Part shown: piece after piece, positions 18,335-27,464 of the stretch
How positions within the stretch are numbered: position 1 is the stretch's first letter
Layout of the letters: each line of letters starts with the position of its first letter
Assembly (NCBI RefSeq): GCF_010731875.1
Contig: NZ_AP022595.1
Span: forward strand, 2,666,001 to 2,730,000
Source of the DNA: Mycolicibacterium sarraceniae
Lineage (GTDB): Bacteria > Actinomycetota > Actinomycetes > Mycobacteriales > Mycobacteriaceae
Direction of reading: 5' to 3'
DNA: 64,000 nucleotides
Made by a program: the position numbers and the translations under genes
The notes under the pieces: model-generated
The model's input: only the letters and a program-made list of their open reading frames with translations
Database searches by the model: none
Told to the model about the DNA's origin: nothing

Positions 18335-19294
18335 CTACTTTGCGGACCTGTCCGCCTTGCTGGCCTTGGGGCCCTGACCGCGCGTGGAGCCGGCGGAGGA
18401 CTGCTTCTTCGGTGCGCCGCTGACCGACGTGGCCGAACTGCTCTTGCCGGACGACGCATCGGTGCTGTCGGCCTTGGCGGTCTTCGAGGCGACCGACGTG
18501 CTGACGGTGCTGTCGGTGCCATCGGTCGGTTCGGCGCTGGCCGTGGTCTCAGTGGTATCCGTGTCGGCCGCGGCGGTGAGAGTCTCCGCCGATTCTTTGG
18601 CCGCCCCCGGGCGGGCGGAACGGCTGGTGCCCACGGCGGCGCCCGCCTTGGTCGTTGCCGCCTCGGAACTCGCCGCGGCGGCGGCCGACTTGGTGGCGGC
18701 GAATGGCAGCGGCGGTAATGGCGGGAACGGGAACCACTGCAGGGTCAGGAAGTAGGCGATCTGCTGGTTGACGACGGTGCTGAGGCCGACGCGGGTCGCA
18801 TTCGCGACGGCGGTCAGGCCGTCACGCCACACGGTGGGGTTCCAGAAGTCGTTGACCACCGGGACGAGGAAGTTGTAAACGATGGCGTCGGCCACCGGCA
18901 CTGTGAAATTCGGGTACCAGATGGAGATCTGGTCGCTGATGAGATAGCCGAATGGGATCCACCCCAGTAAAAACGGGCCCAGGTCCAGGGCCAAGTAGTT
19001 GGCCCAGTACATGATCGCCCCGTACGCCGCTTCGATAGCGTTCGAGACGTTGTTGTTTGCCTGCGCTGTTTTCTGGGCCTGGGGTTGCTGTGCCGCTGCC
19101 GCGGGAGCGGCTTGCCCCAGCGTCGCCGCAGCGGTGTTGACCTGATTGACCAGGGGTTGCGCTGCAGCGGACAGCCGTATCGTGTTCATCGTGATCGACG
19201 CGGGTGCCGATGGCTGGACCGGCGCGATCGTCATGGCTCCGACGACCAGCGCCGCCATCCCTGCAGTCAGATAGGAACGGCTGGACACTGTCAC
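18335..19294 (-). CDS. Exported protein with signal peptide and Ser/Thr/Lys-rich tail, unknown function
   Basis: 319 residues from a GTG with an AGGGGG site upstream. Signal peptide ~1-30, then ASITMNTIRLSA, the same type of 'I(R/Q)L(S/T)' segment as in the exported proteins at 12259 and 13335. The central part (~75-200) has Trp/Tyr-rich hydrophobic stretches (YWANYLALDLGPFLLGWIPF, WYPNFTVPVADAIVYNFLVP). From about residue 205 to the end it is Ala/Ser/Thr-rich and ends in a basic KASKADRSAK. No enzymatic motif. Probably envelope-associated or secreted. Confidence 0.75.
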   Translation of the reverse strand: MTVSSRSYLTAGMAALVVGAMTIAPVQPSAPASITMNTIRLSAAAQPLVNQVNTAAATLGQAAPAAAAQQPQAQKTAQANNNVSNAIEAAYGAIMYWANYLALDLGPFLLGWIPFGYLISDQISIWYPNFTVPVADAIVYNFLVPVVNDFWNPTVWRDGLTAVANATRVGLSTVVNQQIAYFLTLQWFPFPPLPPLPFAATKSAAAAASSEAATTKAGAAVGTSRSARPGAAKESAETLTAAADTDTTETTASAEPTDGTDSTVSTSVASKTAKADSTDASSGKSSSATSVSGAPKKQSSAGSTRGQGPKASKADRSAK

Positions 19295-19443
19295 GGCGGA
19301 ACCCCCTGCTTAGATTACAGCTAACAACGACAACTTACGTTGCTGACGGCGCAGTGAGACAAGTTTCTTTGCCGTGTTTGCAGTTTTGTGACCCGCTGAG
19401 ACACCGGGCCGCACTGTTAACTGCGCGGACTACTGTGTGGACC

Positions 19444-19524
19444 ATGTCCGTCACCCGAGTTTCAGATTGTGAGACAACCCGGATGATTTCCCAGTTCTGG
19501 ACGGTTACCGGGGAGTGGCCCTGA
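19444..19524 (+). other. Possible 26-codon leader ORF overlapping the fbiC start
   Basis: ATG at 19444 opens a 26-codon frame that ends with TGA at 19522-19524, ten bases inside fbiC, which starts with GTG at 19515. fbiC itself has no ribosome-binding site at normal spacing, so coupling to this short frame is conceivable. The leader has only a weak site of its own. It is in a different frame from fbiC. Low confidence. Confidence 0.25.
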
Positions 19525-22094
19525 ACTCGCAGCCAAGTAGTCCGCTACCCACGCCGGTGGTTCCGACGCGGACTGAAGCTCCCTCGCCTGCCGCGATGAG
19601 ACGTGTCCTGCGTCGAGCCCGCGACGGTGTCGCGCTCAACGTCGATGAGGCGGCGATCGCGTTAACCGCGCGCGGCTCCGACCTCGCCGACCTGTGCGCC
19701 AGCGCTGCCCGGGTGCGCGACGCGGGGCTGGAATCGGCTGGCCGTCGCGGTCCGACAGGCCGGCTTCCGGTCAGCTACTCGCGCAAGGTGTTCATCCCTG
19801 TCACGCACCTGTGTCGCGACACCTGCCATTACTGCACGTTCGTCACGGTGCCCGGCAAGCTGCGGGCGCAAGGCAAGGGCATGTTCATGGAGCCTGACGA
19901 GATCCTCGACGTAGCGCGCCGCGGCGCCGAATTGGGTTGCAAGGAAGCCTTGTTCACTCTCGGTGACCGTCCGGAGGCGCGCTGGGACGAGGCCAAGCAG
20001 TGGCTCGACGAACGGGGCTATGACTCCACGCTGGACTATGTGCGGGCGATGGCGATCCGGGTGCTCGAGGAGACCGGCCTGTTGCCGCATCTGAATCCCG
20101 GTGTGATGAGCTGGTCGGAGCTGTCGCGGCTCAAGCCGGTGGCGCCGTCGATGGGCATGATGCTGGAGACGACGTCGCGCCGACTCTTCGAGACCAAGGG
20201 CGAGGCCCATTACGGCAGCCCCGATAAGGATCCCACAGTGCGGCTGCGGACCCTGGATGACGCTGGCAGGCTTTCGGTTCCTTTCACCACAGGGCTGCTC
20301 GTCGGGATCGGCGAGACGCTGATCGAGCGTGCCGAGACGATCCACGCCATCCGGCGCTCCCATAAGGAGTTCGGTCACGTCCAGGAAGTGATCGTGCAGA
20401 ACTTCCGGGCCAAGGACCACACCGCGATGGCGTCGGCGCCCGATGCCGGCATCGACGACTTCCTGGCCACCCTGGCGGTCACCCGCCTGGTGATGGGGCC
20501 CAAGGTTCGCATCCAGGCACCGCCGAACCTGGTTTCCCGGCAAGAGTGCCTGGCCCTGATCGGTGCGGGCGTCGACGACTGGGGTGGGGTGTCCCCGCTG
20601 ACACCAGATCATGTCAACCCCGAGCGGCCCTGGCCTGCGCTCGACGAACTGGCCGCGGTCACCGCCGAGGCGGGCTACGACCTGGTGCAACGTCTGACGG
20701 CTCAGCCGCAGTACGTGCAGGCCGGTGCCGCCTGGATCGATCCCCGGGTCTATGGGCACGTCGAGGCGCTGGCCGACCCCGAGACCGGCTACGCACTCGA
20801 CGTCACTCCGGTGGGCCGGCCATGGCAGGAGCCTGACGAGGCGACCGAGTCGCTCGGGCGCACCGACCTGCACACGGCGATCGATAGCGAGGGCCGGCTG
20901 ACCGAGACCCGCAGCGATCTGGGTAGCGCGTTCGGCGACTGGGAGTCCATCCGCGAGAAGGTGCACGAGCTTGCCGCCCGCGCCCCCGAACGGCTCGACA
21001 CCGACGTGCTGGTGGCGTTGCGGTCCGCCGAGCGGAATCCCGCCGCGTGCACCGACGACGAGTATCTGGCGCTGGCCACCGCCGAGGGGCCGGCAATGGA
21101 TGCCGTTGCCGCACTGGCCGATGCGTTGCGCAAGGACGCTGTCGGCGACGATGTCACGTTCGTTGTCAACCGCAACATCAACTTCACCAACATCTGCTAC
21201 ACCGGCTGCCGGTTCTGCGCGTTCGCCCAGCGCAAGGGTGACGCCGACGCCTACTCGCTGTCCACCGACGAGGTCGCCGACCGCGCGTGGGAGGCGCATG
21301 TCGCCGGCGCCACCGAGGTCTGCATGCAGGGGGGCATCGATCCCGAGCTGCCGGTCACCGGGTACGCCGACCTGGTGCGCGCGGTCAAGGCGCGGGTACC
21401 GTCCATGCATGTCCATGCGTTCTCGCCGATGGAGATCTCCAACGGAGTCACCAAGAGCGGCTTGAGCATTCGGGAGTGGCTGACGGCGCTACGGGAAGCC
21501 GGTCTGGGTTCCATCCCCGGCACGGCTGCCGAGATCCTCGATGATGAGGTGCGCTGGGTGCTCACCAAGGGAAAGCTGCCGACATCGATGTGGATCGAGG
21601 TGGTCAGCACCGCCCACGAGGTGGGTCTGCGGTCCAGTTCGACGATGATGTACGGCCACGTCGACACCCCGAAGCACTGGGTGGGGCACCTCAACGTGCT
21701 GCGCGATATCCAGGACCGCACCGGTGGTTTCACCGAGTTCGTGCCGCTGCCGTTCGTGCATCAGAGCTCACCGCTGTACCTGGCCGGTGGCGCACGGCCG
21801 GGGCCCACGCACCGCGACAACCGGGCCGTGCACGCACTGGCGCGAATCATGTTGCACGGCAGAATCTCCAACATCCAGACCAGCTGGGTCAAACTCGGCG
21901 TCGAACGCACCCAGGTGATGCTGACCGGCGGAGCCAACGACCTCGGCGGCACGCTGATGGAGGAGACCATCTCGCGGATGGCCGGTTCGGAGAACGGGTC
22001 GGCGAAGTCCGTCGAGGAACTGATCGCCATCGCCGAGAGTATCGGTCGCCCCGCTCGCCAGCGCACCACGACGTACGCGGACCGCGCGGCCTAG
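19515..22094 (+). CDS. fbiC: FO synthase (fused CofG/CofH) of coenzyme F420 biosynthesis
   Basis: 859 residues. FbiC is a double radical-SAM enzyme that joins tyrosine with 5-amino-6-ribitylaminouracil to give the deazaflavin FO, the chromophore of F420. The N-terminal CofG-type half has CRDTCHYC (C100, C104, C107); the C-terminal CofH-type half has CYTGCRFC (C561, C565, C568). Both Cx3Cx2C clusters are intact. It is Rv1173-like. The GTG at 19515 is poorly preceded by a ribosome-binding site. It is convergent with the permease gene at 22206. F420 and mycothiol (mshB) genes lie within 5 kb of each other, as in other mycobacteria. Confidence 0.95.
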   Translation: MALNSQPSSPLPTPVVPTRTEAPSPAAMRRVLRRARDGVALNVDEAAIALTARGSDLADLCASAARVRDAGLESAGRRGPTGRLPVSYSRKVFIPVTHLCRDTCHYCTFVTVPGKLRAQGKGMFMEPDEILDVARRGAELGCKEALFTLGDRPEARWDEAKQWLDERGYDSTLDYVRAMAIRVLEETGLLPHLNPGVMSWSELSRLKPVAPSMGMMLETTSRRLFETKGEAHYGSPDKDPTVRLRTLDDAGRLSVPFTTGLLVGIGETLIERAETIHAIRRSHKEFGHVQEVIVQNFRAKDHTAMASAPDAGIDDFLATLAVTRLVMGPKVRIQAPPNLVSRQECLALIGAGVDDWGGVSPLTPDHVNPERPWPALDELAAVTAEAGYDLVQRLTAQPQYVQAGAAWIDPRVYGHVEALADPETGYALDVTPVGRPWQEPDEATESLGRTDLHTAIDSEGRLTETRSDLGSAFGDWESIREKVHELAARAPERLDTDVLVALRSAERNPAACTDDEYLALATAEGPAMDAVAALADALRKDAVGDDVTFVVNRNINFTNICYTGCRFCAFAQRKGDADAYSLSTDEVADRAWEAHVAGATEVCMQGGIDPELPVTGYADLVRAVKARVPSMHVHAFSPMEISNGVTKSGLSIREWLTALREAGLGSIPGTAAEILDDEVRWVLTKGKLPTSMWIEVVSTAHEVGLRSSSTMMYGHVDTPKHWVGHLNVLRDIQDRTGGFTEFVPLPFVHQSSPLYLAGGARPGPTHRDNRAVHALARIMLHGRISNIQTSWVKLGVERTQVMLTGGANDLGGTLMEETISRMAGSENGSAKSVEELIAIAESIGRPARQRTTTYADRAA

Positions 22095-22205
22095 GGACCC
22101 CACCGGGGGCGGTGAGCCGCGGTCGGACAGCCTGGCCTCGGCCTGCTGGGCCCGGGTGCCTTCGGCATTGGGCAGGGATTGATCCTGCGCATTGGACATC
22201 GTCGG

Positions 22206-23738
22206 CTACTTCTTCGGTTTCACCAGCGCGTCGACCGGGTCGGGTGCGCCTTCGCGGTCCTTGACCACCCGGTATGCCCAATAACCGGCGAGAAGCGTTA
22301 TCCCGACGAAGATGACGGCGAAGTACTGCAAGAACAGCGAATCGCCCGTTGGGTTGTAGACCTCTTGGCGCGGCCAGCCGATGTTGATCACCAGCACTGT
22401 GCCCAACACCACCGCGATGAGGTTGACGGGGATGCCCCATTTCCCGAGATCCATGACGGGCGGCCCGTACGACAGGCTTGTACCGCGCAGTCGATGGATG
22501 AGCGCGGGCACGGTGACCATCAGATAGGCGAGGTAGACGATCACGACGGACACCGATGCGATCGCCGCGAACACGCTGGCCTGTCCGAGGTTGACCAGCA
22601 GCACACCGATAGCCAGCACGCTGACCGTGACACCGGTGATGACGGGAGTGCCGGTGCGCTTGTTGACCTGGGACAGGAACTTCCCGAACGGCAGCCGATT
22701 GTCGCGGGCCATGGAGAACATTACGCGTGAGGCTGAGGCTTGGATGGCCAGCGTTGCCGAGAACATCGCGACGGCGACCAGTGCCAACAAGGTTTTGCCC
22801 AGCCAGGTGCTGAGCTGACTCTCGATGATCCAAGCCATACCGCCGGTGGCCAGGTCGTCACCGAGGGTGGGCGCCGACATCAGCGCGGCCAGGATCATCA
22901 GGCCGCCGCCGACGAACGACACCAGGAGCGCGTTGACGATGGCTTTGGGTGCCGTCCGGCGGGGATCCTTGGTCTCCTCGGAAAGCTCTGCGGCGCTGTC
23001 GAATCCGTACATCACGTAGGCGGCCATCAACATCGAGGCCAAGAAGGCGGGCAGGTAGTGGATGCCGGTGCCGTGCCCGCCGGTGTCCACCACCGCCTGT
23101 ACGGGTGACCGTTCGGCCTTGACGAACATCGCGATGATGATCAGCACCACGCCGACGATCTCGATCGTCACGCCGGTGACGGTGATCCGGGCCATGAATC
23201 GCACACCGGCGGCGCTGATGATGGTGCACAGGATGATCGTGATGCTGCCGAGGATGATCCCGTTGGTGGCGCCGTCGACGGAGAGCGGATCGATGTCGGT
23301 CCCGACGAGCTGGAATCCACTCCAGATCGGCGGCAGCACAGTCTGCATGGCGATGGCCAGGGCAGCGATCGAGACGATATAGCCGATCAGCATGAACCAG
23401 CCGGCAAACCAGCCGACGGCGTTACCGGCGAGTCGGCGAGACCATTGGTAGATGGCGCCGGCGACCGGAAACTTGCCCGACAGTTCCGCGAAGATCAGGC
23501 AGACGCAGAACTGACAGACGAAGACGATCGGCCAGGTGAAGAAGAATGCCGGGCCGCCGAGGGCAAAACCCAACGGGAAGAAGGCGAATACCGTCGTCAG
23601 GATCGAGACGAAGGAGAAGCCGGACGCGAAGGCGGCGTACCCGCCGATGCCGCGATGCAACTCCTGGGTGTAGCCGAGCTCTTCGAGGGTCGACGCGTCC
23701 TCCTGCGACGAAATCGCAGGGTCGAATCTGGCGGTCAT
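22206..23738 (-). CDS. APC-superfamily amino-acid/amine permease
   Basis: 510 residues with about 12 hydrophobic helices. The N-terminal ELGYTQELHRGIGGYAAFASGF and the later FDSAAELSEETKDPRRTAPKAI are hallmarks of APC amino-acid transporters of the GABA/choline/amine branch. The inner-membrane protein probably imports an amino acid or amine by cation symport; the substrate cannot be told from sequence. ATG 23738 has GAGGAG at suitable distance. It is divergent from the nucleotidyltransferase/Fic pair. Another short frame (from 22199) begins seven bases after its stop but runs antisense into fbiC and was not called. Confidence 0.85.
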   Translation of the reverse strand: MTARFDPAISSQEDASTLEELGYTQELHRGIGGYAAFASGFSFVSILTTVFAFFPLGFALGGPAFFFTWPIVFVCQFCVCLIFAELSGKFPVAGAIYQWSRRLAGNAVGWFAGWFMLIGYIVSIAALAIAMQTVLPPIWSGFQLVGTDIDPLSVDGATNGIILGSITIILCTIISAAGVRFMARITVTGVTIEIVGVVLIIIAMFVKAERSPVQAVVDTGGHGTGIHYLPAFLASMLMAAYVMYGFDSAAELSEETKDPRRTAPKAIVNALLVSFVGGGLMILAALMSAPTLGDDLATGGMAWIIESQLSTWLGKTLLALVAVAMFSATLAIQASASRVMFSMARDNRLPFGKFLSQVNKRTGTPVITGVTVSVLAIGVLLVNLGQASVFAAIASVSVVIVYLAYLMVTVPALIHRLRGTSLSYGPPVMDLGKWGIPVNLIAVVLGTVLVINIGWPRQEVYNPTGDSLFLQYFAVIFVGITLLAGYWAYRVVKDREGAPDPVDALVKPKK

Positions 23739-23853
23739 GTAGCGCTCCTCGTCTCATGGTCAGACGATGTAAATTAGCCTTGCTGTGGGGCGGTGCGGTT
23801 TCGTCGATGTCACCACTGTGTGGCCACCGAGTGCGCGGGAGACAATCGACGGC

Positions 23854-24906
23854 ATGGCCGTCGAGTTGCCTCCGGGCGCTGATATCGCTGCTGCTATCGG
23901 CGCTATCGATCGCGCCGACGGAGAGCCCGCGCTGCGGGCCGGATTGGACCGGGCGCGAACGCTGATCGTGGCCGAGTCGCGGGCGTCCACCCCGGCCATT
24001 GGCAACGCGGCCAACTGGTCGGCGGTCCTGCGCCATGGCGTTGCCGCCGCGGTGCGATTAACCACGGCTGACCGCGCGATGGCGTGGACATGGTTCGTCT
24101 CGGGCAGTGCCGCCCGCGGGGAGGCAGTCCCCGGTTCGGATGTGGAAACCCTCCTCGCGCTGGGTGACGACGTCGACGCGGACGCCAAGACGGCCGCGCA
24201 GGAACTGGCCGCCGACGTGCACGGGTTGCTCGACCGTTGCGACATCGGTGGTGACGCCAATGGTGTTCTTGCCAGCCGATCGCGATTCTGTCGCAGGCTG
24301 GGCAGCTGGTCGGAGAGCATCGTGCGGTGGGTGGACGCCCCGCGTGAAGACCGGGGTGTGGTGATGACCGGGATCGTCGCCGACTCGGGGGCCGTCTACA
24401 GCTCGATGCAAATCTCCGAAAGTGCTTTGCGCACAACGAGTCTAGCTGCAGTCGCGACTACCCCGGGCACCCTGCGGTGGATGCTGCAGGACGCGACGGC
24501 CGTGCGATCCACCTTTCCGTCCCGGTTACGGACATTCGCTCTGGGTGCCGATACCGTTGACCTCAAGCTCGCGGCGATCGATCCCATCGTCAAGACCGCC
24601 CGATGGGCGGCGTTGTCGGCGGGATCGTCGGCGCTGTCCACTCCGGGCCGCCTCGCCGATGCTGCCGAGCGCAACATTCTGGATCCTGTGGATGCCTCGA
24701 CCCTCGATGACTGCTTTCAGCAGCTGCTCCGGTTTCGCTGGCAGTGTCGCTGCGCTGCCTGGCTTTCCGGGCAGCGCCCCACCGACACCGTCACGCTGGC
24801 GGACCTGGCACCCCATCAGCGGGCGCAGTTGCGATCCATCGCCCGCGAGGTGGCAGGGATTCGGCGGAAGTTCAGCTACCTGGCCAACACACCGGGAATT
24901 CAGTGA
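23854..24906 (+). CDS. Putative nucleotidyltransferase (DUF294 / GlnD-like N-terminal type)
   Basis: 350 residues from ATG 23854 (GGGAG upstream at slightly long spacing). The nucleotidyltransferase core is visible as VSGSAARGEAVPGSDVE (residues 82-98): GS (84-85) and the acidic pair D96/E98, which would bind metal and nucleotide as in the GSxxRxE..tDxD pattern of DUF294 proteins. The C-terminal half (DPIVKTARWAAL..., LRFRWQCRC, APHQRAQLRSIAREVAGIRRKF) matches the substrate-binding helical domain usually fused to this core. Family members are linked to signal transduction, often with CBS domains, which are absent here. The stop overlaps the start of the Fic gene by four bases (GTGA), so both are co-translated. 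Its role, target and nucleotide are unknown. Confidence 0.7.
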   Translation: MAVELPPGADIAAAIGAIDRADGEPALRAGLDRARTLIVAESRASTPAIGNAANWSAVLRHGVAAAVRLTTADRAMAWTWFVSGSAARGEAVPGSDVETLLALGDDVDADAKTAAQELAADVHGLLDRCDIGGDANGVLASRSRFCRRLGSWSESIVRWVDAPREDRGVVMTGIVADSGAVYSSMQISESALRTTSLAAVATTPGTLRWMLQDATAVRSTFPSRLRTFALGADTVDLKLAAIDPIVKTARWAALSAGSSALSTPGRLADAAERNILDPVDASTLDDCFQQLLRFRWQCRCAAWLSGQRPTDTVTLADLAPHQRAQLRSIAREVAGIRRKFSYLANTPGIQ

Positions 24907-25730
24907 CGGTGATCGACAGCCTGCAGGTGTTCGACGGCGTGGCTGAACCGCTGCGCCATGCGATCGGCCAGGCCGTCGCGGCCGAACGGCTCGAGGGCTG
25001 GCAGCCGACCACGGGCCATGTTGCCGACCTGGTCGCGCTGGCAGGCGCGCAGATGTCGTTCGGTGACTACCTCAGCCGTTACCTGAAGGACATCCACAGA
25101 AGCCGTGCTCCACGTCCCCGGCGGATGTTCCAGCGCCGGCGTCCGTACCTGATTCCCGGAACGGCAGTGCTGCGCAACAATTTCGGCGTTTGCGAGGCCG
25201 AGCAGTTGCGCGAGCTGGAGTTCATCGCCACGGCAGCTCGACTGGTGCAGTGGCACATCACGCTGATCGAGGGTGATGTGACGACCGCTGACCTCGACGC
25301 CGCACGCCTGCATCAGCACGTATTCGCCGACGTCTACGCATGGGCGGGGAGTTTCCGGACAGTTGAGCTACGCCGTGGTGACTCAGCATTCGCCTGGCAG
25401 TCCAGCGTCGCCCACGCGGTCTCGGCAGTCGAGCGCTCCGCGCGGCGACTGGTGGCGCAAAGCCACGCCCTCGACACTCCGGGCCTCGCCTATGAGATGT
25501 CGGTTCTGTATGCCGAATACAACAGAATCCATCCGTTTCGTGAAGGAAACGGGCGCACCGGGACACTGCTTCTGCATACGGTGGCCACGCTGTGCGGCCG
25601 ACGGCTGGATCTCGCGACGGTGACCCGCGACGAGTGGTACCGAGCATCGCGGGAAAGCATGCCAACACGTCGAGAAGGCCGCGCCGGCCACCGGCCGTTC
25701 CTGGCGATACTCGGGCGGGCCCTGCGGTAG
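24903..25730 (+). CDS. Fic-domain protein (putative AMP/NMP-transferase)
   Basis: 275 residues from a GTG that overlaps the upstream stop. Fic landmarks: N-terminal PYLIPGTAVLRNNFG (81-95), the flap/core VFADVYAWAGSFRTVEL (140-156) and the active-site loop HPFREGNGRTGT (210-221). Fic enzymes move AMP or another nucleotide part onto a Ser, Thr or Tyr of a target protein, with the loop His (H210) as base and E214 near the metal. The consensus HxFx(D/E)GNGRxxR ends in Arg; here the last residue is Thr221. No (S/T)xxxE(G/N) inhibitory helix motif was found in either this protein or its partner. A toxin-like or regulatory role together with the upstream nucleotidyltransferase is inferred from coupling. 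Confidence 0.82.
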   Translation: MTVIDSLQVFDGVAEPLRHAIGQAVAAERLEGWQPTTGHVADLVALAGAQMSFGDYLSRYLKDIHRSRAPRPRRMFQRRRPYLIPGTAVLRNNFGVCEAEQLRELEFIATAARLVQWHITLIEGDVTTADLDAARLHQHVFADVYAWAGSFRTVELRRGDSAFAWQSSVAHAVSAVERSARRLVAQSHALDTPGLAYEMSVLYAEYNRIHPFREGNGRTGTLLLHTVATLCGRRLDLATVTRDEWYRASRESMPTRREGRAGHRPFLAILGRALR

Positions 25731-25976
25731 CTGCAACGTCAGTGTTGTTGCCGCGGCATCTGCGCGTGTGGCTGGTTAATGTACGAAACATCTAGTATCA
25801 GTTACCGCGCGCCACACTGAGCAGACTGGTATGGGATACCTGAGAAGTTAGGGCACACTGAGTCGGCTATCCGGCAACCGGCATCGGATACTAGGCGTTC
25901 TCAGCGCCCGCGCTAGACACCCAGCCACACCGAAGAACAGCCACCCCGACGAGTAGACAGACCGAGGAGAACCTCA

Positions 25977-26300
25977 GTGACGTACACGATTGCCGAACCC
26001 TGCGTCGACATCAAGGACAAGGCATGTATTGAGGAATGCCCCGTCGACTGCATCTACGAGGGCGCACGCATGCTGTACATCCACCCTGACGAGTGCGTGG
26101 ACTGTGGCGCATGCGAGCCGGTCTGCCCGGTGGAGGCGATCTACTACGAGGACGACGTCCCGGATCAGTGGTCGGGATACACCGCAGTCAACGCCGACTT
26201 CTTCGCCGAACTCGGTTCGCCGGGCGGTGCCTCGAAGGTCGGGCAGACCGACAATGATCCGCAGTTCGTCAAGGATCTGCCGCCCAAGGAAGAGGCCTGA
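25977..26300 (+). CDS. fdxC: Ferredoxin, [3Fe-4S]/[4Fe-4S] (7Fe) type
   Basis: 107 residues. The GTG is preceded by GAGGAGA. Cluster ligands are visible: C9, C17, C21 (ECPVDC also gives C25) and the typical CVDCGACEPVCP block (C40, C43, C46, C50). This is the standard pattern of actinobacterial seven-iron ferredoxins that carry electrons in the cytosol. It matches Rv1177, and dapC follows 14 bp downstream as in M. tuberculosis. The 246 bp upstream contain no gene; they are relatively AT-rich near 25775-25860 and should hold the promoter. Confidence 0.95.
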   Translation: MTYTIAEPCVDIKDKACIEECPVDCIYEGARMLYIHPDECVDCGACEPVCPVEAIYYEDDVPDQWSGYTAVNADFFAELGSPGGASKVGQTDNDPQFVKDLPPKEEA

Positions 26301-26314
26301 CGACTCCGACCCCG

Positions 26315-27421
26315 TTGCGCGCGCGGCGCCGTCCGGTTTCGGCGGCGCTGCCTGTCTTCCCGTGGGACACCCTGGCCGAGGTGACGGCCACCGCACGGGC
26401 GCACCCCGGCGGCATAGTCGATCTGTCGGTGGGCACCCCCGTGGACGAGGTGGCTCCGGTGATCCGGGAGGCGCTCGCCGCGGCCAGTGGCGCACCAGGC
26501 TATCCGACTACCGCGGGCACGCCGGCCCTGCGCGCGGCGGCGGTGTCCGCATTGCGCCGGCGCTACGGTGTCACCGGGCTGGCCGAGCAGTCGGTGTTGC
26601 CGGTCGTCGGCACGAAGGAACTCATCGCGTGGCTGCCGACCCTGCTGGGCGTTGGCGCCGATGACGTGGTCGTGGTGCCCGAACTGGCGTATCCGACCTA
26701 CGACGTCGGGGCGCGCCTGGCCGGTGCCCGGGTGATTCCCGCCGACTCGGTGACCCAACTCGGTCCCGAGTCGCCCGCGGTGCTGTTCATCAACTCCCCG
26801 AGCAACCCGACGGGCAAGGTGCTGGGCCGCGACCATCTGCGCAAGGTTGTCGAATGGGCCCGAGAGCGCGGCACGCTGGTGGTGTCCGACGAGTGCTATC
26901 TGGGTCTGGCCTGGGAAGCGGAGCCGACCTCGGTGCTGCATGACTCGGTCAGCGGCGGTGACCACACCGGGCTACTGGCGGTGCACTCGCTATCCAAGAC
27001 GTCGTCACTGGCGGGGTATCGCGCCGGCTTCGTCGCCGGCGACCCCGATGTGGTCGCCGAGCTACTGGCGGTGCGCAAACACGCCGGAATGATGGTCCCG
27101 ACGCCGGTGCAGGCGGCGATGGTGGCCGCGCTCGATGACGACGCCCATGAACTCGACCAGCGGCAGCGCTATGCTCGCCGCCGCGATGTGCTCCTCGCCG
27201 CGATGCGATCCGCGGATTTCACCGTCGACGATTCCGGGGCGGGACTTTATTTGTGGGCTACTCGCGCTGAGCCGTGCCGGACGACACTGTCCTGGCTGGC
27301 CGAGCGTGGCATTCTCGTCGCTCCCGGGGAGTTCTACGGAGCACGCGGTGCGCAGCACGTTCGGGTGGCGCTGACCGCGACGGATGAACGAATCAACGCC
27401 GCGGTGGAGCGGCTGGGCTAG
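26315..27421 (+). CDS. dapC: N-succinyldiaminopimelate aminotransferase (class I/II, PLP)
   Basis: 368 residues starting at a TTG 14 bp after fdxC; no better start exists before the conserved SAALPVFPWDTL. The PLP lysine is K228 in VHSLSKTSS; SPSNPTGKVLG (161-171) and SDECYLGL (191-198) are the other cofactor motifs. DapC converts N-succinyl-2-amino-6-ketopimelate to N-succinyl-LL-2,6-diaminopimelate in the lysine/peptidoglycan DAP pathway. The steps before and after it are catalysed by dapD and dapE products, both encoded in this window (54905..57024). Very similar over its length to Rv1178. Confidence 0.9.
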   Translation: MRARRRPVSAALPVFPWDTLAEVTATARAHPGGIVDLSVGTPVDEVAPVIREALAAASGAPGYPTTAGTPALRAAAVSALRRRYGVTGLAEQSVLPVVGTKELIAWLPTLLGVGADDVVVVPELAYPTYDVGARLAGARVIPADSVTQLGPESPAVLFINSPSNPTGKVLGRDHLRKVVEWARERGTLVVSDECYLGLAWEAEPTSVLHDSVSGGDHTGLLAVHSLSKTSSLAGYRAGFVAGDPDVVAELLAVRKHAGMMVPTPVQAAMVAALDDDAHELDQRQRYARRRDVLLAAMRSADFTVDDSGAGLYLWATRAEPCRTTLSWLAERGILVAPGEFYGARGAQHVRVALTATDERINAAVERLG

Positions 27422-27464
27422 CGAGTCCAACCGCCCCACCCAAGCGGGGGTCAGAACCGGTCGA

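Noticed and set aside
22101..22114. CACCG-GGGG-CGGTG hairpin after fbiC as terminator
   Set aside because: Only five base pairs and no supporting tail; too weak to call.
21768..22199. Minus-strand frame starting seven bases after the permease stop
   Set aside because: After ~35 codons it runs antisense through the fbiC 3' end; no ribosome-binding site and no family pattern. A truncated downstream gene cannot be excluded.
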